From: Methanobacteriota archaeon
Lineage (GTDB): Archaea > Thermoplasmatota > DTKX01 > GCA-020343715
Assembly: GCA_030594725.1 (NCBI GenBank)
Contig: JAUVEQ010000023.1
Span: forward strand, 1 to 15,329
Direction of reading: 5' to 3'
DNA length: 15,329 nt
In this document: positions 6,890 through 14,112 of the stretch, in pieces
How the letters are laid out: each line of letters begins with the position of its first letter
How positions within the stretch are numbered: position 1 is the stretch's first letter
Notes under the pieces: model-generated
What the model was told of the DNA's origin: nothing
Databases searched by the model: none
Seen by the model: the letters and a program-made list of their open reading frames with translations, nothing else
Made by a program: the position numbers and the translations under genes

Positions 6890-7843
6890 ATGGGACCCTT
6901 CTCTGACGAACGGGTGCTTGTGACCGGAGGTGCCGGGTTCATCGGCTCCCACGTGACCGAGGCGCTCCTGGAACAGGGTGCAGAGGTCATCGTGTTGGAC
7001 GACCTCTCCACCGGCTCCATGTCCAACCTTTCACACCTGGAGGGCGCCGAGGGTCTACGGATGATCGAGGCCGATGCCGCAACGCTCCCCGTGGCGGCCC
7101 TGGAGGGGGTGACCATGGGTGTCCATCTTGCGGCCCGCACGGAGGTGGCCGCCTCGATAGAGGACCCTGCTGGGACCGTTGAGGCCAACGTGCTGGGCTC
7201 GGTCCATGTGCTCGAGGCCCTCCACAGGGCGGGTGCTCGGTCCGCGGTGGTCGCCTCGTCCGCAGCGGTCTACGGCGAGGTTCCCATCCCCGTGGCGGAG
7301 GACGGCCCCCACAGGCCGATGTCGCCTTACGGCGCGGGAAAGCTGGCCGTTGACCATTTCGTCCACTACTACGCCCACCACACCGACCTGGCCGTTTGCG
7401 CCCTTCGCTTCTTCAACGTGTACGGGCCCCGCCAACATCCCCGAAGCCCGTACTCGGGGGTGATATCGGTCTTCACGAAGGCCGCACTCCTGGGAGAGGA
7501 CCTCACCATCAACGGGGACGGCGGGCAGACCCGCGATTTCGTCAACATCACCGACATCGTGACGGCGATCCTCATCGCCCTGCGCACCCCGGGGGCGAGG
7601 GGCGAGCCCATCAACATCGGGACCGGTCACGGCATCTCCATCGAGGACCTTGCCCGGGAGATAATCTCGGTAGCTGGCAGTCCTTCCCGGGTGCGCCACG
7701 GGCCCGACAGACCGGGGGACATCCGTCATAGCGTGGCGAAGGTTGATAAGGCGGAATCCCTTCTAGGGTTCAAGCCTTCCGTGCCCCTTCGGAACGGACT
7801 CGTGACCACCGTCGAGTGGATGCGGTCCCAGCAGCAGGGGTGA
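6890..7843 (+). CDS. NAD-dependent sugar-nucleotide epimerase, UDP-glucose 4-epimerase-like
   Basis: This 317-residue short-chain dehydrogenase/reductase of the extended type probably interconverts UDP-hexoses or UDP-N-acetylhexosamines for glycan or surface polysaccharide synthesis. The NAD-binding loop is TGGAGFIGSH (12-21) and the acidic ribose-binding residue lies in VLDDLSTG (35-42). The catalytic set comprises the SSAAVYGE serines (123-130) and the Y147-x3-K151 pair in SPYGAGK. Substrate-side blocks are RFFNVYGPRQHP (173-184) and GDGGQTRDFVNITDI (209-223), both typical of GalE and related 4-epimerases. Length is normal. ATG 6890 has GGTGG 6-7 bases upstream; the frame continues further up, and GTG 6863 overlaps the preceding stop as GTGA, but that would only add a nonconserved extension. 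The exact substrate cannot be told from sequence. Confidence 0.9.
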   Translation: MGPFSDERVLVTGGAGFIGSHVTEALLEQGAEVIVLDDLSTGSMSNLSHLEGAEGLRMIEADAATLPVAALEGVTMGVHLAARTEVAASIEDPAGTVEANVLGSVHVLEALHRAGARSAVVASSAAVYGEVPIPVAEDGPHRPMSPYGAGKLAVDHFVHYYAHHTDLAVCALRFFNVYGPRQHPRSPYSGVISVFTKAALLGEDLTINGDGGQTRDFVNITDIVTAILIALRTPGARGEPINIGTGHGISIEDLAREIISVAGSPSRVRHGPDRPGDIRHSVAKVDKAESLLGFKPSVPLRNGLVTTVEWMRSQQQG

Positions 7844-8451
7844 AGGGCGAACGAGCGGTGGAACCCTTGGGCAAGATCAGGATCGACGTGATAGACAACG
7901 GAGGTCAGTGGACCCATCGGGAGTGGAGGGTCCTCCGGTACATCGGGGCGGAGACGAGGATCATCCCCAACACCACCCCACTGGAGGAGATAGAGGCCGA
8001 CGGTCTTGTCCTCTCGGGAGGCGCCACCCGTGTCGGGTTCCGACCCGATCTTCTGGGAAGGTGCAGCGATTACATCGACAATGGTGAGATACCCCTCCTG
8101 GCGATCTGCGTCGGGCTCCAGTTCTTCGCCCTGTACCTGGACGGGCAGGTGGGGTCATCGGAGGCGCCCGAGTTCGGCCGTACCGAGATCGAGGTGATCG
8201 AGGAGGACACCATCCTGAAGGGCCTTCCCGACAAGTTCGTCGCGTGGACGTCCCACAACGACCACGTGACGCGGCTCCCCGACGGCTTCAGGTCAATCGC
8301 CCGTTCCCAGCACTGCGAGGTCCAGGCGGCCGCCCATGACACGAGGCCCTGGTTCGGCACCCAGTTCCACCCGGAGGTGGAGCAGACCGAGCACGGCTAC
8401 GACATCTTCACCAACTACAAGGAGTTCGTGGCCGGGTACCGACGGTCCTAG
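7840..8451 (+). CDS. guaAA: GMP synthase glutaminase subunit (subunit A)
   Basis: This is a class I glutamine amidotransferase that supplies ammonia to the separate ATP-pyrophosphatase subunit of the archaeal two-subunit GMP synthase, which converts XMP to GMP. The N-terminal block VIDNGGQWTHREWRVLRYIG (17-36) is highly characteristic. The nucleophile is C90 in LAICVGLQ (C-x-G-x-Q kept), and the triad is completed by H177 and E179 in GTQFHPEV. The C-terminal EHGYDIFTNYKEFV also fits. GTG 7840 overlaps the epimerase stop as GTGA. GTG 7858 and TTG 7867 are alternatives closer to the usual family N-terminus, TTG having GGTGG just upstream. The partner subunit (GuaAB) is not in the window. The TAG stop shares the CTAG tetranucleotide with the stop of the convergent helicase gene. 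Confidence 0.93.
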   Translation: MKGERAVEPLGKIRIDVIDNGGQWTHREWRVLRYIGAETRIIPNTTPLEEIEADGLVLSGGATRVGFRPDLLGRCSDYIDNGEIPLLAICVGLQFFALYLDGQVGSSEAPEFGRTEIEVIEEDTILKGLPDKFVAWTSHNDHVTRLPDGFRSIARSQHCEVQAAAHDTRPWFGTQFHPEVEQTEHGYDIFTNYKEFVAGYRRS

Positions 8452-10937
8452 ACCCCTTCCGCCCCACGTTCGAAGAAAGCCGACACCTCCGAGGCCAGGT
8501 CCTTCGTCCGCATCGGGGTCCAGTCGGGCGGGAAGGTACGCAGGTAGCGCTTCATGGAGAACCTCTCGTCCATCAGCACGATCACCCCGCGGTCCGTCTC
8601 GGTGCGTATCAATCGACCCGCGGCCTGGACGACCCTGTTCATTGCGGGGTTGACGTATCCGTACTCCTCCCCCCTTCCGGGACCGAACTTCGCATCGAAG
8701 TACGCTATCAGCGCATCCACCATCTTCGAGGGGGGGGCCAGGGGAAGGCCCATCACGATCACCGCCGACAGCAGGTTACCGATGTAGTCCACGCCCTCGC
8801 TGAGGGAGCCTCCCTGGACCCCGAGCAGGACCCCACCGGGACCCTTCTGGAGCTTCTTCAGGCGGTCCGTCAGCTTCTCCCGGTCCACCTTGCCCATCCT
8901 GCGTTCCTCGACCAGCAGCTCCTTGCCGCCGAGGGCCTTCCCGCCAGCACCCACCAGGGTGTCCTGGATGGAGGAGAGCAGGGCGTAGGAGGGCGTGAAC
9001 ACGGCGACGTTGCCCGGCGTCGCCCGGAGCACGTCGGAGACCCCTCCCGCCAGACGTGCGTACATCTCGGGGCCCCTGGCGGTGTACTTGGTGGTCAGGC
9101 CCGGGGTCACGAGCACCAATCGGTTCTCGGGGGGGAACGGCGACCTGTACTCACCGTAGGCCGCTCGCTGGGGGTCCAGGCCCAGGAGGTCGGAGTACAT
9201 CCGGACCGGCCAGAGTGTGCCAGACATGAGTATCGCCGCGTGCACGGAATCGAAACGCTCCCTGGTCACGGCCGAGGGGTCCAGCAGCCGGAAGTTGAGG
9301 CGGGCGCCCCCGTCCACGTTCAGGGTGCGTAGCACCTCATGAGAGCCCTCGGGGAACCCCTGGAGGAACGTTGCCACCTCCGTGACGGCGGAGCCTCCCA
9401 TCTCCTCATCGGAGGACAGTTCCTTGCCCGTCTCGAGCAGGGCCTTGACCAGATCGTCGTAGCCCATGGGCTCGAGGCTGGAGGCCAGGGAGCTCTCCAC
9501 CGCATTGGTCCATGCCCCGGGCTCGACCTCGACCTCCTCTCCCCCGGAAAGGTCACCCGCCATCTCCTCCATGCGCTCGCCCAGCTGGTTCATGGCGCGC
9601 CTCAGGTGGCCGTCCTGGCCCTTCAGCTCCTCCCCCGCCCGCTCCAGCAGGAACTGGGAGAGGCTTCCCGACGCCGCCTCCCGGGCCCGGTCAGGCAGGT
9701 TGTGGGCCTCGTCCACGATTATCACCACGTCCTCCCATCCCCGTTCGACCCGGTCGAGGATCGCCTCGGCCAGCTCGGGTACGAACACGTAGTTGTAATC
9801 GCACACGACCACGTGGGCGCCCGCCGCTGCGTCAAGGGCCGCCTTGTGGGGACAGACCCCCGCCCGCTGGGCCATCTTCATCAGTTCTCCGACGTGCATG
9901 ATGCTTCCCTGAATGCCCCTGACGACGGCCTTGTTGGGCCGCCGGTACGACCTGCATCGACCCATCTTGACCTGGTTGCTGCAGAACTCGTGGAAGACGG
10001 CGTGGTGGGTGGAGGCTGGGACCCGGGGGCACATGGTCTGCTTGGCGATCACGTCCACGACCTTTATGCCCTCCCGGGACCGGGAGTCCATTTCCTTCAG
10101 GGTGTCGATGGCTATGCGGTGCTGTGACTGCTTGGGAGTGAGGAACATCACCAACCGCCCCTCGTCCAGCGCATGCTGGACGGCGGGCACGAGCACCGAG
10201 GCGGTCTTGCCGATGCCCGTGGGGGCGTGGGCAACCAGCAACCCGCCGTTCGCCACCGTCTCCCTCACATCATCGAGGAACCTGAGCTGACCCTTTCGCA
10301 CCCGATTGTGAGGGAACATCGGGTAGGCCCCCCGGTCCACGAAGTCCCTGTCACCACCCCCCATATCCACCGAGGAGCCCGCCTCCGATCGTTCCTCGAG
10401 CCATCCCATCCGCTCCCAGTCCTCGTCATCCAGGAGGGTGGCCACGGAGAACCGGCGCAGGGGGAGCACATCCCCGGCCTTCACCACGTAGTCCCCCTCC
10501 AGGTCCAGGTTGAGGAGCACCACATGGATGTCCGCCTCGCGAAGGGCGCCTCCCCGGGAGGGTATGGCCGCCCGGCGGAAGGCCTCCAGGTCAGATTGCC
10601 AGGTCGCGCCCATGCCCGATGCGACGACCAGCACACCAGAGGGCGCTGTGGTGTCGAGCATCGATAGGGCCAGGCTCACCCGGAGCCCCCTGTCCACGGC
10701 GATGGCGACGGCCGGGTCGCCATTCCGGGTCCACAGGAGGTCTGGCTTGCCCGTCCTGCTACGGCCTCCGGCCACCTCCTCGGACGCGTAACCGAGGGCG
10801 TGGCCAAGGGACGAAAGGGCCTTGCGCAGGATCGGCCGGTTGACCTTGCCCGTGCCCGCGATCACCTGGTGGCACGCGCTGTGCACGAGCTCCAGGAGCT
10901 CGTCCATGTCGACTGGTGGAGGGGCAGGTCCTGCCAT
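8448..10937 (-). CDS. XPD/Rad3-like Fe-S superfamily 2 DNA helicase with N-terminal extension
   Basis: This 829-residue 5'-3' helicase belongs to the XPD/Rad3/DinG group, whose members unwind DNA in repair and related processes. The helicase core begins near residue 205 (YPMFPHNRVRKGQLRF). It has Walker A HAPTGIGKT (237-245), the DEAH box VDEAHNLPDRARE (408-420), SGTLWP (572-577) and motif VI QAAGRLIRTETDRG (771-784). Four cysteines spaced like the XPD Fe-S ligands are C303, C319, C328 and C362, the last in VCPHKAALDAAAGAHVVVCDYNY. Archaeal XPD proteins are usually about 550-620 residues; the excess is mainly an N-terminal region of about 200 residues with a possible nuclease-like fold (see findings). 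ATG 10937 is preferred: a CTTATGTA box lies about 28 bases upstream, implying a nearly leaderless mRNA. The gene converges with guaAA, the stop codons overlapping. Confidence 0.93.
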   Translation of the reverse strand: MAGPAPPPVDMDELLELVHSACHQVIAGTGKVNRPILRKALSSLGHALGYASEEVAGGRSRTGKPDLLWTRNGDPAVAIAVDRGLRVSLALSMLDTTAPSGVLVVASGMGATWQSDLEAFRRAAIPSRGGALREADIHVVLLNLDLEGDYVVKAGDVLPLRRFSVATLLDDEDWERMGWLEERSEAGSSVDMGGGDRDFVDRGAYPMFPHNRVRKGQLRFLDDVRETVANGGLLVAHAPTGIGKTASVLVPAVQHALDEGRLVMFLTPKQSQHRIAIDTLKEMDSRSREGIKVVDVIAKQTMCPRVPASTHHAVFHEFCSNQVKMGRCRSYRRPNKAVVRGIQGSIMHVGELMKMAQRAGVCPHKAALDAAAGAHVVVCDYNYVFVPELAEAILDRVERGWEDVVIIVDEAHNLPDRAREAASGSLSQFLLERAGEELKGQDGHLRRAMNQLGERMEEMAGDLSGGEEVEVEPGAWTNAVESSLASSLEPMGYDDLVKALLETGKELSSDEEMGGSAVTEVATFLQGFPEGSHEVLRTLNVDGGARLNFRLLDPSAVTRERFDSVHAAILMSGTLWPVRMYSDLLGLDPQRAAYGEYRSPFPPENRLVLVTPGLTTKYTARGPEMYARLAGGVSDVLRATPGNVAVFTPSYALLSSIQDTLVGAGGKALGGKELLVEERRMGKVDREKLTDRLKKLQKGPGGVLLGVQGGSLSEGVDYIGNLLSAVIVMGLPLAPPSKMVDALIAYFDAKFGPGRGEEYGYVNPAMNRVVQAAGRLIRTETDRGVIVLMDERFSMKRYLRTFPPDWTPMRTKDLASEVSAFFERGAEGV

Positions 10938-10960
10938 CGGTCCCCCGATTGCACCGGGCC

Positions 10961-10968
10961 TACATAAG
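10961..10968 (-). promoter_or_regulatory. TATA box of the XPD-like helicase
   Basis: The minus strand reads CTTATGTA, centred about 28 bases from the ATG at 10937 and inside the 54-base gap after pmbA. The spacing predicts an initiation site at or just before the start codon. No Shine-Dalgarno sequence is evident, consistent with a leaderless message. Confidence 0.45.
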
Positions 10969-10991
10969 GCGTGCTGCAGGGGGTGAGTGAA

Positions 10992-12473
10992 TCACTGGTC
11001 GCCCGCGGGCTTGGAGACGCGGATGCCACGGCTGGCGATCTTGGGCACGATGGGAGCCCTCATCACGAGCCAGGTGGTGGCGGTCTTGACCTCCTTGCCC
11101 ACCCCGTAGATGGTGTTGAGGATCTCGTTCACGTCCCCCGTGAGCTTGAAGGCGTTGGGTGCCACGGGCACCAGCTCACCCTTTTCCACGATGAAGGAGG
11201 TGGAACGGTTGGAGCTGCTGAATCCGGAGGCGCCCAGTCTGGTGGGATAGGTGTACCAGGTCCTGGGGATGTAGATGGTCGGCCCCTCCGAGACCTCCAC
11301 CATCTCCTCCAGGCTCATGTCACCGGGGGGCACGATCAGGTTGGTGCCGAACGCATCGGCGGCGCTGCCGGCGCATCTTCCCGGGGTGGTGTACCTGCGA
11401 ATGCCGCTTCCAGTGGGTTCACGGTCATAGAGGTAGGACCAGTAGGACGTGCCGATCACGTCGTTGTACACGCCGTCCTTGATGACCTCCACCTTGCGGG
11501 TCGGGATGCCCTCGTCGTCATGGGTGTGGGACAGTATCCCCGTCTCCAGGGTCGGGTCCTCATACATGTTGAACTCCTCCACCGCCACCTGCTCTCCAAG
11601 GGAGGGCGCGTTGCCCTCTCGCCCACTGGCCAGCTTCTTGGTCTCGGTCGGTAGCCAGGACATGCCCATGTAGATCGCGTTAAGGTCCATCGCCTGGCCC
11701 ATCATGTTGTCCAGGATGTCCGCCACGGTGTACTCGCCCATGATGACATTGTAGTCACCCTCCGGGACCGAGCTCATGCGAGGCTCAAGACGAGCAAGCT
11801 CGGCGCCCTGGAGCGCGGCATCGGCGGGGTCCAGCTCCGCCAGCCTTCGGCCCGTGGACCAGCCCATGCCCGATGATGCGGCAGTGGGCCCGTCCATGCG
11901 TTCCACTGTGAACTGGGCCACCGAGAAAGTGTCCACCTCGTCCCGAAGGTCGATGCCGTGGGTGTTCACGACGGCGACACGGGAACCGACGGTGATGATG
12001 GAGCCCGCCAGTTCCAGGTCGTCCCTGTCCAGGGCGGCGATGGCGGCCTCCGCGGAGTCGGCCAGGGTGTCCTCTACGGAGCCCGCCAGGATGTCCCTGT
12101 CGATGGGCAGCGATGGCCCCTTGCGTGGGATCGGCCTGGGCAGCGACATGAAGTTGGGGTCTGGCTGCATGATACGGGCCGAGGCCGCCGCCTGCCGGAC
12201 CAACCGGTCCAGGGACGCCAGGGAGAGGTCCTGGGTGGTCGAAGTGCCCACCGCCCCGTCTATCACCACACGGACCGAGGCGCCCAGGTCCTGGATGCGC
12301 TTGAGCTGCTGTATCGAGGGCCTACCCGTAACATCCGGATGGGCCAGCGTCTCGATGCGGACCATGGTGAGCACGTTGGTGGAGACGTAGGCCTCCGCCT
12401 CCGAGACCCCATCCATGCCCTCGGCGTCCTTGAGCAGTCGGGCGCCGATCTCCACCAGGTCGAAGTCCTCCAT
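10992..12473 (-). CDS. pmbA: TldD/PmbA family protein, non-catalytic subunit (PmbA/TldE)
   Basis: This 493-residue protein is the partner that forms a heterodimer with TldD. The bacterial complex degrades unfolded peptides and trims microcin precursors; the archaeal role is not established. The HExxxH zinc motif of TldD is absent, as expected for this subunit. Family marks are ITVGSRVAVVNTHGIDL in the middle region, the HTHDDEGIPTRKVEVIKDG block near 317-335 and the C-terminal GTNLIVPPGDMSLEEM block. The start ATG abuts the TldD stop (TGAATG) with no gap, so the pair is co-translated. Length is slightly greater than the typical ~450 residues of bacterial PmbA. It is followed by a 54-base gap and the helicase, which appears to have its own promoter. 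Confidence 0.92.
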   Translation of the reverse strand: MEDFDLVEIGARLLKDAEGMDGVSEAEAYVSTNVLTMVRIETLAHPDVTGRPSIQQLKRIQDLGASVRVVIDGAVGTSTTQDLSLASLDRLVRQAAASARIMQPDPNFMSLPRPIPRKGPSLPIDRDILAGSVEDTLADSAEAAIAALDRDDLELAGSIITVGSRVAVVNTHGIDLRDEVDTFSVAQFTVERMDGPTAASSGMGWSTGRRLAELDPADAALQGAELARLEPRMSSVPEGDYNVIMGEYTVADILDNMMGQAMDLNAIYMGMSWLPTETKKLASGREGNAPSLGEQVAVEEFNMYEDPTLETGILSHTHDDEGIPTRKVEVIKDGVYNDVIGTSYWSYLYDREPTGSGIRRYTTPGRCAGSAADAFGTNLIVPPGDMSLEEMVEVSEGPTIYIPRTWYTYPTRLGASGFSSSNRSTSFIVEKGELVPVAPNAFKLTGDVNEILNTIYGVGKEVKTATTWLVMRAPIVPKIASRGIRVSKPAGDQ

Positions 12474-13949
12474 TCAGGCCACCCCCACTATGGTGCCTTC
12501 GCCCACCATGATCGGGCCGCCGTTGCCGATGCGTTGGATCTGCATCGGGTCCCCCTTCCCGCAGTTGGGGATGGGCAGCAATTTCCAGGTCTTCTCGTTG
12601 CCCACCAGCCGAACCGTGTGGAAGTAGTCCGGGGTGTTGCCCAGGAACGCCAGGTTCTTGACCATGCCCACGATCTCGCCGTTCCTCACCCTCCATCCCA
12701 TGTAGGCGTTTATCTGCCAGCGGAGACGCAGCGAGTCGATGGACGGTATGGAGGACTCTCCCAGGATGATGCCGTCCTTCACATCCTCGATGCACTCCTC
12801 CATGGTGGAGGGGCCCTGCGGGTCCGACTCGAAGTAGGTGTTGGTCATGCGGATGATGGGCACGTTGGAGGCCGAGATGGCCCTCATGGTCCCGTTGGGT
12901 TCGACCGCCATCTCGGCGGCGCTCTGTCGGCTGTGCAGGAACTCGGACAGCCGGCCCCTCACGATGTTGTGGACCCGCTGGGCGGGGACGCCCTCGTCGT
13001 CGTAGTGGAAGGTACCGTAACCTCCCGCGTGGCGCTCGATGGGCCGGGCGTCGGACACCACGTTGACCAGCTCCGAACCCACCACGTCGCCGGACTTGTT
13101 GGACCACCAGGCACGACCGGCCCAGGCGCTCTCCCCACCCAGGACCCGATCGGCCTCCACTGGATGGCCCACTATCTCGTGGACCAGCAACTGGTCGTAC
13201 TCGGGTGTGGTGATCACGGTGGTCCTGCCGTCCTCCGGGGCCTCGGCCGTGGAGGCCAGCTCCACGGTCTGGTTGGCGATCATGGGTCCCAGTTCGTAGG
13301 GGTCGTTGTCCCCCACCAGGAGCTCCAGGCCGCCCGTCACGCCGAAGGGCTTGAAGAGGCCCTGGGCCCCACCCGGACCCGTGGCGTGCACGTAGAACCC
13401 GCCGGAGTTCAGGATGGTCACCCTCCGGATGTTGGTGCCCTCGGTGTTCGCGAAATGATGGACCCCCAGGCGGTGGCTGAGCCCGCCCGTCGCCAGGGCG
13501 ATGCCCTCGATCTCGCTCATGTCCTTGGTGATGTCCACGATGACATCCTGCTTCTCCTCCAGGGTCCACGGTTCCTTCTTGGCCTCCAGGGGGATGTCCG
13601 CCGTAACGGGTTCCACGGGTGCTAGCTTGACCTCTCCGGTGCCCGCTGTGGCCTTGGCCTGGCGCACCGCCCGCTCGACGGCGTCGGCCAGGCTCGCCTC
13701 CAGGTACGACACGTTGGGCACGTCGAAGGCGGCAAATCCCCAACCACCACCGGCCAGTGCCCGCACGCCAAGGCTGGTCCCGTTGCTCACCTGAAGGTTC
13801 TTGATGATGCCGTTCTCGGCCTGGGCCCCTTCCTGCTCCACCGCCTCCACGCGAACATCAGCGTAGGTGGCGCCGAAGGTGGTCGCGGCCTCCATCGTAT
13901 TATCAAGCGCATCTTGAATAAGATCCGATAAATCCTCCTCTACGGCCAT
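12474..13949 (-). CDS. tldD: TldD metalloprotease, catalytic subunit
   Basis: This 491-residue protein is the catalytic subunit of the TldD/PmbA peptidase. The zinc-binding HEIVGH (257-262) fits HExxxH, and the conserved C463 lies in the PNCGKGDPMQ block near the C-terminus, as in characterised TldD. Other typical stretches are GGYGTFHYDDEGVPAQ (309-324) and MRAISASNVPIIRMTNTYFE (355-374). ATG 13949 was chosen because GGGAGGG ends eight bases upstream and the protein then begins with the usual MAVEEDLSDLIQDAL helix. The frame stays open to a TTG at 14012, but the added residues are not conserved and span the promoter. It heads a two-gene operon with pmbA and diverges from the FKBP gene across a 163-base region containing duplicated promoter-like modules. 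Confidence 0.95.
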   Translation of the reverse strand: MAVEEDLSDLIQDALDNTMEAATTFGATYADVRVEAVEQEGAQAENGIIKNLQVSNGTSLGVRALAGGGWGFAAFDVPNVSYLEASLADAVERAVRQAKATAGTGEVKLAPVEPVTADIPLEAKKEPWTLEEKQDVIVDITKDMSEIEGIALATGGLSHRLGVHHFANTEGTNIRRVTILNSGGFYVHATGPGGAQGLFKPFGVTGGLELLVGDNDPYELGPMIANQTVELASTAEAPEDGRTTVITTPEYDQLLVHEIVGHPVEADRVLGGESAWAGRAWWSNKSGDVVGSELVNVVSDARPIERHAGGYGTFHYDDEGVPAQRVHNIVRGRLSEFLHSRQSAAEMAVEPNGTMRAISASNVPIIRMTNTYFESDPQGPSTMEECIEDVKDGIILGESSIPSIDSLRLRWQINAYMGWRVRNGEIVGMVKNLAFLGNTPDYFHTVRLVGNEKTWKLLPIPNCGKGDPMQIQRIGNGGPIMVGEGTIVGVA

Positions 13950-13957
13950 GGGTGATT

Positions 13958-13964
13958 CCCTCCC
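13958..13964 (-). promoter_or_regulatory. Shine-Dalgarno sequence fixing the tldD start
   Basis: The minus strand reads GGGAGGG followed by eight bases and the ATG at 13949. It supports this start over the upstream TTG and shows that tldD, unlike several neighbours, has a leadered message. Confidence 0.6.
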
Positions 13965-13991
13965 GGGAAGCCTGGTACACCCCAGGGTCCA

Positions 13992-14070
13992 GAAAAATGT
14001 TACCCCCCCCAAAAGGCCGGATCGACGTCATAACCCATCCAATGGCGAGGAAAAATTATATACCCCCCCC
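13992..14070. repeat. Two-copy A-tract/TATA/C8 module between tldD and FKBP
   Basis: Two related blocks occur 58-60 bases apart. Copy 1 (13992-14010) reads GAAAAATGTTA followed by eight C. Copy 2 (14050-14070) reads GAAAAATTATATA followed by eight C. Copy 2 contains a strong TATA element readable on both strands (TTATATA plus, TATATAA minus). Copy 1 is a weaker version of the same. The C8 runs are the only homopolymers of that length I noticed in the window. The module looks like a duplicated core promoter with an associated C-tract; which of the two genes each copy serves is unclear. Confidence 0.6.
14051..14062 (+). promoter_or_regulatory. Promoter of the FKBP gene (BRE and TATA box)
   Basis: GAGGAAAAA followed by TTATATA fits a purine-rich BRE plus TATA box. 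Initiation is expected about 25 bases downstream near 14083, leaving a leader of about 30 bases with the Shine-Dalgarno GGAGGT at 14101-14106, six bases before the ATG at 14113. The same element read on the minus strand could start transcription toward tldD. Confidence 0.65.
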
Positions 14071-14112
14071 TCGTTACGCCGCCTGCGCCCTGTGCGACCA
14101 GGAGGTCTTGAG

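Noticed and set aside
9339..10127. 262-residue plus-strand frame opposite the helicase
   Set aside because: It is antisense to the Fe-S and DEAH region, which carries conserved motifs on the minus strand, and it has no start signals or domain.
11958..13625. 555-residue open frame on the plus strand opposite tldD-pmbA
   Set aside because: It is a His/Gly/Asp/Val-rich translation that mirrors the GC-rich antisense strand of two well-recognised genes, has no family motif, and crosses both real gene boundaries.
12322..13743. 473-residue second minus-strand frame inside tldD
   Set aside because: It is an Arg/Gly/His/Pro-rich shadow of tldD in another frame, with no recognisable domain.
13950..14012. 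Longer tldD frame starting at TTG 14012
   Set aside because: The extra residues are not TldD-like, and GGGAGGG precedes the ATG at 13949.
14003..14070. C8 runs considered as G-quadruplex or i-motif
   Set aside because: There are only two runs 60 bases apart, and no set of four closely spaced G-tracts on either strand.
13948..14112. Longer FKBP reading frame starting at ATG 13948
   Set aside because: It would place the TATA box and C8 tract within coding sequence. ATG 14113 has an ideal Shine-Dalgarno and the conserved FKBP N-terminus.
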